Counted from the first letter of the stretch, positions 26,754 through 36,343 are shown. The stretch: 64,000 nt of DNA from Streptomyces sp. NRRL S-646 (GCF_000720765.1 NZ_JODC01000009.1:124001-188000), one strand, 5' to 3'. Notes: generated by a model not told the origin, from the sequence alone. Numbers and translations: made by a program.

Positions 26754-27509
26754 TCAGCCCCGGGCCACCATCGCCTCGATGCCCGCGACCAGCAGGTCCA
26801 GGGCGAAGTCGAAGTCCCGCTCCCACATCTCGTGCACGGTGTCGCCGCCGCGGGCCGCCATGATGTCCTCGGACTCCTTGACGACCTCGGCGGCCTGCGG
26901 GTCCTGCGTCACCGCGCTCATGGCGTGCTTGAAGTACTCGTCCGCGGTCATTCCGAAGTCGGCGCTGCGGGCGTTGAAGTGGCCCTCGATCGTGCCGAAG
27001 CCGTACACGAACTGGAAGACGGACGAGATGGCCGCCGCCAGTCCGTGCGTGGGCAGGCCGGTGCGGCGGATGACGCGTTGCACGACGCGGGCGAAGGCCA
27101 GGTTGTTCGGGCCGATGTTGAGGAAGGTGCCGGCCAGCGACGACAGCCATGGATGACGGACCAGCAGCGAGCGGTACTCCCTCGCCAGCGCCCGCAGCTG
27201 GTCGCGCCAGTCCTCGTCGGCATCCGGGTCCGGCAGGCCGATCTCGCCGAAGACCGCGTCCAGGGCGAGTTCGAGGAGGTCGTCCTTGGTGTCGACGTAC
27301 CAATAGACGGACATCGCGGTGACATTCAGTTCGGCGGCCAGCCGGCGCATGGAGAACTTGGCCAGCCCCTCCCCGTCCAGGAGGCGGACGGTCACCTCGG
27401 TGATCCGGTCCCGGTCGAGCCCCGACGGCTGACCGCCGCGACCGCCCCGGCGCACCTTGCCCTCCAGCCACACACTGGTCCGCGCCGCCCGCTCGGCTGC
27501 CCTCACCAT
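26754..27509 (-). CDS. TetR-family regulator
   Basis: A 251-residue repressor: HTH FSMRRLAAELNVTAMSVYWYVDTKDDL at about residues 52-79, then a TetR_C domain related to the TetR tetracycline branch. ATG at 27509 with GGAAGGTG before it. It lies 155 bases downstream of the MFS gene on the same strand, so it may control that pump through the palindrome at 29115. Confidence 0.9.
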   Translation of the reverse strand: MVRAAERAARTSVWLEGKVRRGGRGGQPSGLDRDRITEVTVRLLDGEGLAKFSMRRLAAELNVTAMSVYWYVDTKDDLLELALDAVFGEIGLPDPDADEDWRDQLRALAREYRSLLVRHPWLSSLAGTFLNIGPNNLAFARVVQRVIRRTGLPTHGLAAAISSVFQFVYGFGTIEGHFNARSADFGMTADEYFKHAMSAVTQDPQAAEVVKESEDIMAARGGDTVHEMWERDFDFALDLLVAGIEAMVARG

Positions 27510-27570
27510 TGGCGCACCTTCCTAGACTTACGTCGACTGATCACGATGCTAGGTGGCAGCCGCCCCAGAG

Positions 27571-27628
27571 GGACGCAGGGCTGTGTCGATGTGCGGCTCC
27601 GCCGCGTGAGCGCGAGAAACCACGACGA
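27571..27628. repeat. Streptomyces intergenic repeat, copy 2
   Basis: GGGCTGTGTCGATGTGCGGC and TCCGCCGCGTGAGCGCGA match the copy at 15733-15790 with a few substitutions, same orientation. Located between the MFS stop and the TetR start. Confidence 0.8.
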
Positions 27629-27664
27629 GCCCTCAGCCGCCCGGCAACCGCTGCACCCGAGCTC

Positions 27665-29110
27665 CTAGGCGACCACCACCCCCGAGTCTGCCCGCTCAGC
27701 GCGACGCAGCAACGCGGCGGCCAGGAACCCACCCAGCAGTACCGCCACCGCCCCCACCAACTGCCCCGCCTCCAACCCCGCGGCCAGCCCGGCCGACGGA
27801 ACCCGGGAGCTGAGTACCGCGCCGAGCACGGCAACCCCCAACCCGTTCCCGAACTCCGCCAACGTCCCGTTGACCCCGGCCCCCACCCCCGCCTTCTCCG
27901 GGGGAATTGCGCTCATGACGGCGTGCGCCATCGCCGGGTTGGCGATCGCACACCCCCCACCGATCAGCAACAGCCCGACCAGCGTCCCCGCATAACCCCC
28001 GGAGTCCAGCAGCGCGACGGACACCAGCCCACCCGCCATCAGCACCATCCCCAGCGCGACGGACACCGGTGTACCGAGCCTGGCCGACCACTTCGCCGAC
28101 AGCCCCGAGAAGTTCAGCGCGACGATCGTCAGCGCGAGCGGCGCCGTCCGCAGACCGGCCTCCAAGGGGCCGTAACCAAGCACGAGTTGCAGATGCTGGG
28201 TGAGCAGGAACAGTGCCCCGCCCATGCCGAAGGTGATCAGCACCGCTCCGGCCACCGCTCCGGTGAACCGCCGGTCCCTGAAGAAGTGCAGGTCGAGCAT
28301 GGGGTACGGGATCCGGGTCTCCCAGTACGCAAAGGCAGCCAGGACCAGGCCGGCGACCGCCGCCGTGCCGAGGACCCGCACCGACGTCCACCCGTGCTCC
28401 GGCCCGGAGATGATCGCGAACACCAGCGCGGCCATGCCGATCGTGGAGAGCAGTGCGCCGAGGAGGTCGGGACGGTCGCCGCGCTCCGGGGGTCCGGGGG
28501 TTGTCCCCCGGGAAAACGCAGCCCTGGACTCCGGAACCAGGGCCACCACCGCCATCAGTCCCAGCGCCACCACCGGCAGGTTGATCAGGAAGATCGCTCC
28601 CCACCAGAAGTGGTTCAGCATGAACCCGCCGAGCAGCGGACCCGCCGCGAAACCCAGCGCGTTGACCGCCGCCCAGATGCCGATGGCCTTCGGCTGCTCC
28701 TCGGGCGTGAAGATCTGCATCGCCACGGCCAGGGTGGTGGTCAGCAGCAGCGCACCGCCCACGCCCATGCCGGCCCGTGCGGCGATCAACTGGCCCGTGC
28801 TGCCGGCCAGTCCGGCGGTCAGCGAACCGGCCCCGAACAGCGCCAGGCCCGTGATCAGCATCTTCTTGCGGCCGTAACGGTCCGCCGCGCTGCCCGCCGT
28901 GAGCAGCAGGCCGGACTGGACGAGCGAGTAGGCGTTGATCATCCACTGGATGTCGGAGGTGGCCGCACCCAACTCCCTGGTGAGGGAGGGGATCGCCACG
29001 TTCAGGACGGTGTTGTCGAGCAGCACGGTGAGCTGGGCGAGACAGATGACACCGAGGATCAGCCAGCGTTGGGGGTGGCCCTGGGACCGGCTCTGCGGGG
29101 ACGTAGACAT
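27665..29110 (-). CDS. DHA2-type MFS drug exporter
   Basis: A 481-residue 14-TM transporter: LLDNTVLNVAIPSL in TM1, motif A GSAADRYGRKKML, motif C GFAAGPLLGGFML. The segment AAFSRGTTPGPPERGDRPD in the loop after TM6 is coded by a GC-rich repeat (28484-28516) that most homologues should lack. ATG 29110 is preferred to a GTG at 29119 because the latter lies inside a 31-bp operator. Substrate unknown. Confidence 0.9.
   Translation of the reverse strand: MSTSPQSRSQGHPQRWLILGVICLAQLTVLLDNTVLNVAIPSLTRELGAATSDIQWMINAYSLVQSGLLLTAGSAADRYGRKKMLITGLALFGAGSLTAGLAGSTGQLIAARAGMGVGGALLLTTTLAVAMQIFTPEEQPKAIGIWAAVNALGFAAGPLLGGFMLNHFWWGAIFLINLPVVALGLMAVVALVPESRAAFSRGTTPGPPERGDRPDLLGALLSTIGMAALVFAIISGPEHGWTSVRVLGTAAVAGLVLAAFAYWETRIPYPMLDLHFFRDRRFTGAVAGAVLITFGMGGALFLLTQHLQLVLGYGPLEAGLRTAPLALTIVALNFSGLSAKWSARLGTPVSVALGMVLMAGGLVSVALLDSGGYAGTLVGLLLIGGGCAIANPAMAHAVMSAIPPEKAGVGAGVNGTLAEFGNGLGVAVLGAVLSSRVPSAGLAAGLEAGQLVGAVAVLLGGFLAAALLRRAERADSGVVVA
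28484..28516 (-). repeat. GC-rich Streptomyces repeat inside MFS gene
   Basis: Plus strand CCGGGGGTCCGGGGGTTGTC then CCCCGGGAAAACG resembles a frequent Streptomyces intergenic palindrome (GGGGGTCCGGGGG / CCCCCGG). It reads in frame in the cytoplasmic loop between TM6 and TM7. Confidence 0.55.
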
Positions 29111-29114
29111 GCCA

Positions 29115-29145
29115 TACACCGTATAGCTGGGTGCTATACGGTGTA
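29115..29145. promoter_or_regulatory. 31-bp palindromic operator before MFS gene
   Basis: TACACCGTATAGC and GCTATACGGTGTA are perfect 13-bp arms around TGGGT, ending 5 bases before the ATG. This is typical of TetR-family sites; TATACG within it may also be a -10 element, so binding would shut the promoter directly. Confidence 0.85.
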
Positions 29146-29188
29146 CAACGCCTTCTCCGTCAGATGCCGCCCGCCTGTCTGCCGCCTG

Positions 29189-31396
29189 CTAGCTGCTCGC
29201 CTTCTGTGTCAGGTCGTAGAAGGTCGACGAACCGACCGTCACCTTCTTGAAGTTCTTCTCGACCCACGACGTGATCTGCGAGGACGTACCGCTGCTGCTG
29301 CCGCCCATGCCGCCGCCCGTGCCGGACGAGATGAAGTAGTGGATCCTGCCGGCGGCCACGTACTGCTTGAACTGCGCGAGGGTCGGGGACGGGTCGGTGC
29401 CGTTGAAGCCGCCGATGGCCATCACCGGGTCGCCGGTGGAGAGCTGGTAGCTCGCCGCGTTCTGCGCGCCGATGGCCGCCGCGACCCAGGTGTACTTGGA
29501 CGAGTCGGTCTCCAGCAGCTTCTTGGCCTGGGAGCTGACGCTCGCGCCGTTCAGCAGGCCGCCGACGCCACCGCCGCCGCCCATGCCGCCGCCCGTCCGG
29601 CCGCCGGGCATACCGCCCTGCTGGTTCCGGGTGCTGCCGTTGCCGTTCTGCTGACCCGGCATGCCGCCGCCCGGGAAGCCGTTGCCGTTCTGCTGGTTCT
29701 GGTTGTTGCCGTTGCCGTTCTGCTGGTTCTGCCGACCCGGCATGCCGCCGCCCATGCCGCCCCGCATGCCGCCACCGCCGCCGGGGCCGCCCCGGCCGCC
29801 GCCCATCATGCTCGCGCCGGCCGGGCCGGCCGTGACGATGGAGCCGGTGTGCGCACTGTTCACGGTGGACAGGGTGTACGCGGTCGGGCCGGCCAGGGAG
29901 GCCAGGATGCCCACGGCGGCCGCCCCGAGGGCGAGTTGCCGGTTGATCCGGCCCGCGAAGATCAGGCCGAGGGCGGCGACCAGGCCGCCGACCAGGACCA
30001 GGTACTTCAGCCAGGGCAGATAGTCCGAGGTGCGGTTGAGGAGTACATAGCCCCAGGCGGCGCTCGCCACGACCGCGCCCGCGAGGGTGAGGGACGCCCA
30101 GGTCTCGCGCCGCCTCTCCCACAGGAGCGCGGAGCCCATGCCGACCACGGCGGCGAGGTAGGGGGCGAGGGCCACCGTGTAGTACTGGTGGAAGATGCCC
30201 GCCATGTAGCTGAAGACGACCATGGTCAGGAGCAGCGAGCCGCCCCAGACCAGGAACGAACCGCGGGTCACGGAGGTCCGCTTGTACTTGCGCGTCGCCA
30301 CCAGTCCCGCGACGAAGAGGATCAGCGCGGCCGGCAGCAGCCAGGAGATCTGGCTGCCGACCTCGGAGCCGAACATCCGGTCCCAGCCGGTCTCGCCCCA
30401 CATACCGGTGCCGCCGCCACCGCCACCGCCACCGATGCTGCCGGTCTCGTTGCCGCTCAGCCGGCCGAAGCCGTTGTAGCCGAAGGTCAGCGAAAGGAAG
30501 CTGTTGTCCTGCGAACCGCCGATGTAGGGGCGGGAGGAGGCGGGCCACAGCTCGACGATCGCGACCCACCAGCCGCCGGCCACCACCAGCGCGGCCGTCG
30601 CCGCGGCCAGCTGCCCGAAGCGCTTCTTCAGCGACACCGGCGCGCAGACCGCGTAGACGATCGCGAGCGCCGGCAGGATCAGGAAGGCCTGCAGGGTCTT
30701 GCCGAGGAACGCGAATCCGATCGCGACACCGGCCCACAGCAGCCACTTCGTACGGCCGTCCTCCAGGGCGCGGACCACGAAGTAGCAGGCGGCCGACATC
30801 AGGAGCGCCAGCATGGCGTCCGGGTTGTTGAACCGGAACATCAGCGCCGCAACGGGAGTGAGCGCGAGGACCGCGCCCGCGATCAGACCGGCCGCGGGGC
30901 TGAACCGGCGGCGTACGGACGAGTGGACGACGGCGACCGTCGCGAGGCCCATGAGGACCTCGGGGACGAGGATCGCCCACGAGTTGAGGCCGAAGATCCG
31001 CACCGACAGCTCCATCGGCCACAGGGAGGCCGGGGGCTTGTCGACGGTGATGGCGTTGCCCGCGTCCAGCGATCCGAAGAAGAACGCCTTCCAGCTCTTG
31101 CTGCCCGCCTGGGCGGCCGCCGAGTAGAAGGAGTTGGCGTAGCCGGAGGCGCTCAGGTTGTAGAGGTAGAGCAGGCCGGTGGCGAGCAGCAGGCCGAGGA
31201 ACGCCGGGCGCACCCAGCGGGGGTCCTCGGGGCGGCCGCGCCAGAGTCTGCGGACGAAGGGCTGCTGGGGTTCACCGGATCCGGGAGCCGGGGCGGTCGG
31301 CGGGGCAACGGGCTCCGGCACGTCCGTGGTCGCCGTCGGTGGCGGCCCCCACGCGGAGGGACCCGGCCGGGCCGACTGGTCGTAGTGGGTGGTCAT
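29189..31396 (-). CDS. Glycosyltransferase family 39 (PMT/ArnT-like) membrane protein
   Basis: A 735-residue polyprenol-phosphate-sugar-dependent transferase: cytoplasmic Pro-rich tail, about 12 TM helices, GSLDAGNAITVDKPPASLWP in the first catalytic loop. An extracellular region from about residue 525 is extremely Gly-rich with repeated NQQNGNG units and GGGMPG runs, followed by a globular C-terminal domain (SSKYTWVAAAIGAQNAASYQ). It starts 2 bases after the GT2-GtrA stop, so lipid-linked sugar made by that protein is the probable donor. Acceptor unknown. Confidence 0.88.
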   Translation of the reverse strand: MTTHYDQSARPGPSAWGPPPTATTDVPEPVAPPTAPAPGSGEPQQPFVRRLWRGRPEDPRWVRPAFLGLLLATGLLYLYNLSASGYANSFYSAAAQAGSKSWKAFFFGSLDAGNAITVDKPPASLWPMELSVRIFGLNSWAILVPEVLMGLATVAVVHSSVRRRFSPAAGLIAGAVLALTPVAALMFRFNNPDAMLALLMSAACYFVVRALEDGRTKWLLWAGVAIGFAFLGKTLQAFLILPALAIVYAVCAPVSLKKRFGQLAAATAALVVAGGWWVAIVELWPASSRPYIGGSQDNSFLSLTFGYNGFGRLSGNETGSIGGGGGGGGTGMWGETGWDRMFGSEVGSQISWLLPAALILFVAGLVATRKYKRTSVTRGSFLVWGGSLLLTMVVFSYMAGIFHQYYTVALAPYLAAVVGMGSALLWERRRETWASLTLAGAVVASAAWGYVLLNRTSDYLPWLKYLVLVGGLVAALGLIFAGRINRQLALGAAAVGILASLAGPTAYTLSTVNSAHTGSIVTAGPAGASMMGGGRGGPGGGGGMRGGMGGGMPGRQNQQNGNGNNQNQQNGNGFPGGGMPGQQNGNGSTRNQQGGMPGGRTGGGMGGGGGVGGLLNGASVSSQAKKLLETDSSKYTWVAAAIGAQNAASYQLSTGDPVMAIGGFNGTDPSPTLAQFKQYVAAGRIHYFISSGTGGGMGGSSSGTSSQITSWVEKNFKKVTVGSSTFYDLTQKASS

Positions 31397-31398
31397 CG

Positions 31399-32916
31399 TC
31401 AGTCCCTCGGCTCGGTGTCGGTCGGGCGCACCGGCTGCAGATGCATGGTGGCGTCCTGCCGGCGTTGGTCCGCGACTTCACCGGCGCGGAACTGGGTCGT
31501 GTGGTGGTTCTGGTGCGGCACGTTCTGGTACGGCACGTTCGGGCGCGCGCCCGGGCGCTGCGGCAGCGGGGGCAGCGGCTGGTACGCCTGCTGCGGGTAC
31601 TGCTGCGGGTACGGGGCCGTCGCACAGGTCGGCGAGGACGGGGTGTGCGATGCCACCACGGTGGACTGCACGCTGTCGCTCTTGTCGGGGAAGACCCAGG
31701 CGCGGAAGAGCAGGAAGCGCAGCACGGTCGCCGCGAGGTTGGCGGCGATGAGGACCGCCAGCTCGGTGGAGTGCCCGGGGTCGGACGTCGCCGCGTTCAG
31801 GGCGGCGAGCGAACCGCTGGTCAGCGCGAGCCCGATGCCGAAGACGACCAGGCCCTGCGCCTGGTGCCGGACGGCGCCGCCGCTGCCGCGCACTCCGAAG
31901 GTGAGGCGCCGGTTGGCCGCCGTATTGGCGATGGCGGAGACCAGCAGGGCCAGCGCGTTGGCGACCTGCGAGCCGCCGAACTGCCGGAAGAGGCTGTAGA
32001 GGACGAGATAGAAGAGGGTCGACAGACCGCCGACCACACAGAACCCGACGAGCTGGCGGGCCAGCCCCTTCGGTACGTCCTGGATGTCGCGGTCGCGCGG
32101 GTCGTCGCCGAAGGGCCGGGTGATCCGGTCCAGCGGCAGCGACCCGGTGGCCAGGGCCTTGCCCACCCGCCACACCCCCTTGAGGTCCTCGGTCGCCGTC
32201 TTCACGATGTGGACGGTGGAGTCGGGGTCGTCGACCCAGTCGACGGGAACTTCATGGATACGAAGACCCGCGCGCTCGGCGATGACGAGCATCTCGGTGT
32301 CGAAGAACCAGCCGGTGTCCTCGACCAGCGGCAGCAGCACCTGCGCGACATCACGCCGTATCGCCTTGAAGCCGCACTGCGCGTCGGAGAAGCGGGCCTG
32401 CAGCGAGCCGCGCAGGATCAGGTTGTACGCCCGGCTGATGAACTCCCGCTTGGGCCCGCGCACCACGCGGGAGGAGCGGGCCAGCCGGGAGCCGATCGCC
32501 AGGTCCGAGTGACCCGAGATCAGCGGCGCCACCAGCGGCAGCAGCGCGTTGAGGTCGGTGGAGAGGTCCACGTCCATGTAGGCGAGGATCGGCGCCTCGG
32601 AGGCGGACCACACGGTCCGCAGGGCGCGACCGCGGCCCTTCTGCTCCAGTCGGAAGTTGGAGACCTCGGGGATCTCCGTCTCCAGCCGCGCCGCCACCAG
32701 CGGGGTGGTGTCGGTCGATGCGTTGTCCGCGATCGTGATCCGGAACGCGTACGGGAACGTGCGCTTGAGGTGGTCGTGCAGTCTCAGCACACACGGCTGG
32801 AGGTCCTTCTCCTCGTTGTAGACGGGGATCACTACGTCCAGGACAGGCGTACCGGCGTCGCCGGCCGGGAGGTGCTCCCGCGCCGGCAGGGTGCCGGGAG
32901 AAGAGTCGGTTCGCAT
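31399..32916 (-). CDS. GT2 glycosyltransferase - GtrA fusion
   Basis: A 505-residue protein. Residues 25-255 are a dolichyl-phosphate-mannose-synthase-like GT2 domain (VVIPVYNEEKDL, ADNASTD, AYMDVDLSTDL with the DXD, QCGFKAIRR). Residues about 305-430 form a four-TM GtrA-like domain that could flip the lipid-linked sugar. The C-terminal 90 residues are Pro/Gln/His-rich. It is made from the RR-HK-GT2-GT39 transcript, 14 bases after the kinase gene. Confidence 0.9.
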   Translation of the reverse strand: MRTDSSPGTLPAREHLPAGDAGTPVLDVVIPVYNEEKDLQPCVLRLHDHLKRTFPYAFRITIADNASTDTTPLVAARLETEIPEVSNFRLEQKGRGRALRTVWSASEAPILAYMDVDLSTDLNALLPLVAPLISGHSDLAIGSRLARSSRVVRGPKREFISRAYNLILRGSLQARFSDAQCGFKAIRRDVAQVLLPLVEDTGWFFDTEMLVIAERAGLRIHEVPVDWVDDPDSTVHIVKTATEDLKGVWRVGKALATGSLPLDRITRPFGDDPRDRDIQDVPKGLARQLVGFCVVGGLSTLFYLVLYSLFRQFGGSQVANALALLVSAIANTAANRRLTFGVRGSGGAVRHQAQGLVVFGIGLALTSGSLAALNAATSDPGHSTELAVLIAANLAATVLRFLLFRAWVFPDKSDSVQSTVVASHTPSSPTCATAPYPQQYPQQAYQPLPPLPQRPGARPNVPYQNVPHQNHHTTQFRAGEVADQRRQDATMHLQPVRPTDTEPRD

Positions 32917-32930
32917 GGAAACGACTCTGG

Positions 32931-34547
32931 TCAAGTGCCCTGTTGCACCCATGTGGTGGCACTGTGGTCTGCCTGTGAGTGCGATTGCCAATTCGTTTCG
33001 GGGGCCGGCCGGGGCAGCACCGGGGCAAGCGCGGGCAGATGCACGGTGAACACCGTGCGTCCCGGAACGCTGTCCACGGTGACGGCACCGCCGTGCGCGG
33101 TCGCAACGGCCTGCACGATCGCCAGACCGAGGCCGGTCGACCCGGAGGCGCGGGAACGCGACGAATCACCCCGCGCGAACCGCTCGAAGACGTGCGGGAG
33201 CAACTCCGCCGGAATCCCCTGCCCGTTGTCCTCGACGTCCACGCACATCCACGGGCCGCGGCGCTGTATTCGTGCGGTGACGGTCGTACCTGGCGGGGTG
33301 TGTTTACGGGCGTTGCCGAGCAGGTTGACGAGCACCTGCTGGATGCGTGCGGCGTCCGCCGACACCAGCGCGGGTTCATCGGGCAGATCGAGCCGCCAGT
33401 TGTGATCCATGCCGGCCGCACGGGAGTCGCTGACCGTGTCGACGACCAGCGGGATCAGGTCGGTCTGCTCGAACTGCAGCGGCCGTCCGGCGTCGAGACG
33501 GGCGAGGAGAAGAAGGTCTTCGACCAGCAAGGTCATCCGGCCCGCCTCGGACTCGATACGACCGAGGGCGTGCCGGGTGTCGGGCCCGACCTGCTCTCTG
33601 CCGCGTCTGGTCAGCTCGGCGTACCCGCGGATGGAGGCCAGGGGAGTGCGCAGCTCGTGGCTGGCGTCGGCGACGAACTGCCGCACCCGCATCTCACTCT
33701 GCTGCCGCGAGTGCAGCGCCCCGTGGACATGGTCCAGCATCCGGTTGAGCGCGGCCCCGACCTGTCCGACCTCGGTGTGCGGATCGGTCTCGGACTCAGG
33801 CACCCGCTCGCTGAGGTTCACCTCGCCGGTGTGGAGGGGGAGTTCGGAGACGCGGGTCGCGGTGGCGGCGACTCGGCGGAGGGGGCGGGTGGCCACGCCG
33901 ACGAGGACGTAACCGGCGATGACGGCTGCGCCCAGGCCGGCGGCGGTGACGCTGACCTCGACGAGGATCAGGGTGTTGATGTTGCCGTCGGTTTCCTTGG
34001 TGGGGAAGCCGACGTAGTAGCCGCTCCTGTACTCGACCTGGTACGTGCCCAGCCCCGGAAGGTCCACGGTGTGCGGATTGCCGTCCTGGGGGACCTGACC
34101 GAGGGAGGTCTTCTGGGCGTCGGTGAGGTCCCCGGCGCTCATCTCGAAGTTGGACGAGGACTTCTTACTGATCTTGCCGTCGGTGACGGAACCGTTGACG
34201 ACCTTGGCCGCGAGCGTGCCCGGGGGCTGCTGCGGGCCGTGCTTGACGAAATCGCTGAGATCGGACGTCTTGCGGATCTGGCTCTGCCGGTTGGCCTGGC
34301 CGGGTGCACCATCGTCCCCGCCCACGCCGGGCGGCCCGAAGTCGCCCGACACACGCGTCACGGCCTCGTGCAGCTGCTTGTCCAACTGGTCGTACAGATG
34401 CTGCCTGAGCGCCAAGGTCGTAACCGTCCCGATCACCGCACACACCACGGCGATCAGCACCACGGAAGCGACGACGAGCCGCGCCCGCAGGGTGCGCGGC
34501 TGTCCCGCTCGTCGCTTCTGCGTACGCGGTCGTCGCCGTCCGCTCAT
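32931..34547 (-). CDS. Two-component sensor histidine kinase
   Basis: A 538-residue membrane kinase: basic N-terminus, TM1 about residues 24-46, an extracellular sensor of about 145 residues, TM2 about 193-215, HAMP (ATRPLRRVAATATRVSEL), HisKA with FVADASHELRTPL (phospho-His), and HATPase with NLLGNARKHTPPGT, DNGQGIP and GLGLAIV. All catalytic boxes are intact. Its ATG overlaps the regulator's stop (ATGA). Confidence 0.95.
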   Translation of the reverse strand: MSGRRRPRTQKRRAGQPRTLRARLVVASVVLIAVVCAVIGTVTTLALRQHLYDQLDKQLHEAVTRVSGDFGPPGVGGDDGAPGQANRQSQIRKTSDLSDFVKHGPQQPPGTLAAKVVNGSVTDGKISKKSSSNFEMSAGDLTDAQKTSLGQVPQDGNPHTVDLPGLGTYQVEYRSGYYVGFPTKETDGNINTLILVEVSVTAAGLGAAVIAGYVLVGVATRPLRRVAATATRVSELPLHTGEVNLSERVPESETDPHTEVGQVGAALNRMLDHVHGALHSRQQSEMRVRQFVADASHELRTPLASIRGYAELTRRGREQVGPDTRHALGRIESEAGRMTLLVEDLLLLARLDAGRPLQFEQTDLIPLVVDTVSDSRAAGMDHNWRLDLPDEPALVSADAARIQQVLVNLLGNARKHTPPGTTVTARIQRRGPWMCVDVEDNGQGIPAELLPHVFERFARGDSSRSRASGSTGLGLAIVQAVATAHGGAVTVDSVPGRTVFTVHLPALAPVLPRPAPETNWQSHSQADHSATTWVQQGT

Positions 34548-35284
34548 GACGCGGCAGGCTTGATGAGGTAGCCGGCTCCCCGCCGGGTGTGGATCATCGG
34601 CTCACGACCGGCGTCGATCTTCCGCCGCAGATACGAGATGTAGAGCTCGACCACGTTGGCCTGTCCACCGAAGTCGTACGACCACACCCGGTCGAGTATC
34701 TGCGCCTTGCTGAGCACGCGCCGCGGGTTGCGCATCAGGAAGCGCAGCAGCTCGAACTCGGTGGCGGTGAGGTGTATGCCCGCCCCGGCCCGGCTGACCT
34801 CGTGGCTGTCCTCGTCCAGCGTCAGGTCACCGACGACGAGCACGGAGTCCGAGCGCCGGTCGGCCGCACCGGAGCGCCGGATCAGCCCCCGCAGCCGTGC
34901 GACGACCTCTTCCAGGCTGAACGGCTTGGTGACGTAGTCGTCGCCACCGGCGGTGAGACCGGCGATCCGGTCCTCGACTGCGTCCTTGGCGGTCAGGAAC
35001 AGAACCGGCACATCCGGCAGCTCACGGCGCAGCCGCCCGAGCACCGTCAGCCCGTCCATGTCCGGCAGCATCATGTCGAGGACGACGGCGTCGGGCCGGA
35101 ACTCCCGCGCGGTCTGGATGGCACCCGTGCCATCCCCCGCACTCCGGATCTGCCATCCCTCATAACGAAGGGCCATGGACAGCAGCTCGGTGATCGACAT
35201 CTCGTCGTCCACCACAAGCACTCGGACGGGGCTCCCGTCCGGCCTCAGCAGTTCGGTGCGCCCCTGGGGCGAGGTCGTGGTCAT
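34544..35284 (-). CDS. OmpR-family response regulator
   Basis: A 246-residue regulator: receiver domain with VVDDE, phospho-acceptor Asp in AVVLDMMLPDMDG, Lys in DDYVTKPFSLEE; then a winged-helix DNA-binding domain (LTATEFELLRFLMRNPRRVL, YISYLRRKID). ATG 35284 chosen; an in-frame ATG at 35359 adds a nonconserved 25 residues. First gene of the operon with the kinase and two glycosyltransferases, so it probably controls surface glycosylation and itself. Confidence 0.95.
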   Translation of the reverse strand: MTTTSPQGRTELLRPDGSPVRVLVVDDEMSITELLSMALRYEGWQIRSAGDGTGAIQTAREFRPDAVVLDMMLPDMDGLTVLGRLRRELPDVPVLFLTAKDAVEDRIAGLTAGGDDYVTKPFSLEEVVARLRGLIRRSGAADRRSDSVLVVGDLTLDEDSHEVSRAGAGIHLTATEFELLRFLMRNPRRVLSKAQILDRVWSYDFGGQANVVELYISYLRRKIDAGREPMIHTRRGAGYLIKPAAS

Positions 35285-35467
35285 GGTGGACACACTGTCG
35301 GGATCCTCTGAGAGCACCCTTTCGACAACCTGTGATTTCCCTGAGAAACGCACAGGCACCTCTCAGGCAACCCCTGGGAAGCTCCTGACCTGCGGCACCT
35401 GCGCAAACCCGGCCTCCATCATCGGTGGGGCCGGGGTGATCAGGGCGTAAAGCCTGCCTGTGGGATC

Positions 35468-36343
35468 TCACAGCCCGAACAACCGCGCCCCGTTGTCATG
35501 ACAGACGGCCCGCAGCCAGTCGTCACCCAGCCCCAGCCGCTCCAGGGCGTGCAGCTGATGGACGTACGGATACGGGATGTTGGGAAAGTCGCTGCCCAGC
35601 AGGATCCGGTCGCCGAGGTCGCCGAGCCGGGGCAGCGCCCGCCGCGGGAACGGCGCGAGCCGCTCGCTGAAGTCCGTGAACGCCATCGTCGTGTCCAGCC
35701 GCACCTCCCGGTACCGCTCGGCAAGGTCGAGGAAGTCCTCGTACTCCGGCATCCCCATGTGCGCGACGACCAGCCGCAGCCGGGGATGCCGGGCCAGCAC
35801 CCGCCCGACCGGTTCGGGCCCGGTGTGCTTGCCGGGCGCCGGCCCCGACCCGCAGTGCATCACCACCGGGACCCCCGCCTCTGCCAGCAACCCCCAAGCC
35901 GGATCGAGGAGTTCACTCGCCGGGTCGTACGCCCCCACCTGCACATGCGCCTTGAAGACCCGCGCCCCGGCGTCGAGAGCTGTCTGCACGTAGGCCTCAA
36001 CGCCCGGCTCCGGAAAGAGGGTTGAGGTGTGCAGACAGTCCGGAGTGCGGTCGGCGAAGTCCGCAGCCCAGCTGTTGAGCCACTGCGCCATGCCCGGCTT
36101 GTGCGGGTAGAGCATGGCGGTGAAGCGACGCACGCCGAACTCCCTTATCAGTGCGACCCGTTCCTCTTCTTCCTTCCGGTACGTTATGGGCCATTCGACG
36201 CCGCCGGTCAGCGGCCCCAGTGAGTCGAAGTAGCCCCAGACCTTGCGCAGCACGCGCTCGGGCATGAAGTGGGTGTGCACGTCGACCAGCCCGGGCAGCC
36301 CGATCCGCTGCCAGAACCGCCGCACATCCTCGGCCTCAGGCAT
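35468..36343 (-). CDS. Amidohydrolase-2 family metal-dependent hydrolase
   Basis: A 291-residue TIM-barrel hydrolase: LVDVHTHFMPERV (metal His pair), VVMHCGSGPAP, LRLVVAHMGMPEYEDF and ILLGSDFPNIPYP (catalytic Asp) all present. Related to the ACMSD/decarboxylase-like branch; substrate unknown. Single gene with no obvious operon partner. Confidence 0.88.
   Translation of the reverse strand: MPEAEDVRRFWQRIGLPGLVDVHTHFMPERVLRKVWGYFDSLGPLTGGVEWPITYRKEEEERVALIREFGVRRFTAMLYPHKPGMAQWLNSWAADFADRTPDCLHTSTLFPEPGVEAYVQTALDAGARVFKAHVQVGAYDPASELLDPAWGLLAEAGVPVVMHCGSGPAPGKHTGPEPVGRVLARHPRLRLVVAHMGMPEYEDFLDLAERYREVRLDTTMAFTDFSERLAPFPRRALPRLGDLGDRILLGSDFPNIPYPYVHQLHALERLGLGDDWLRAVCHDNGARLFGL

Noticed and set aside
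27509..31999. 1496-residue plus-strand ORF
   Set aside because: Antisense to MFS and glycosyltransferase genes; high-G+C frames stay open by chance and no domain is seen.
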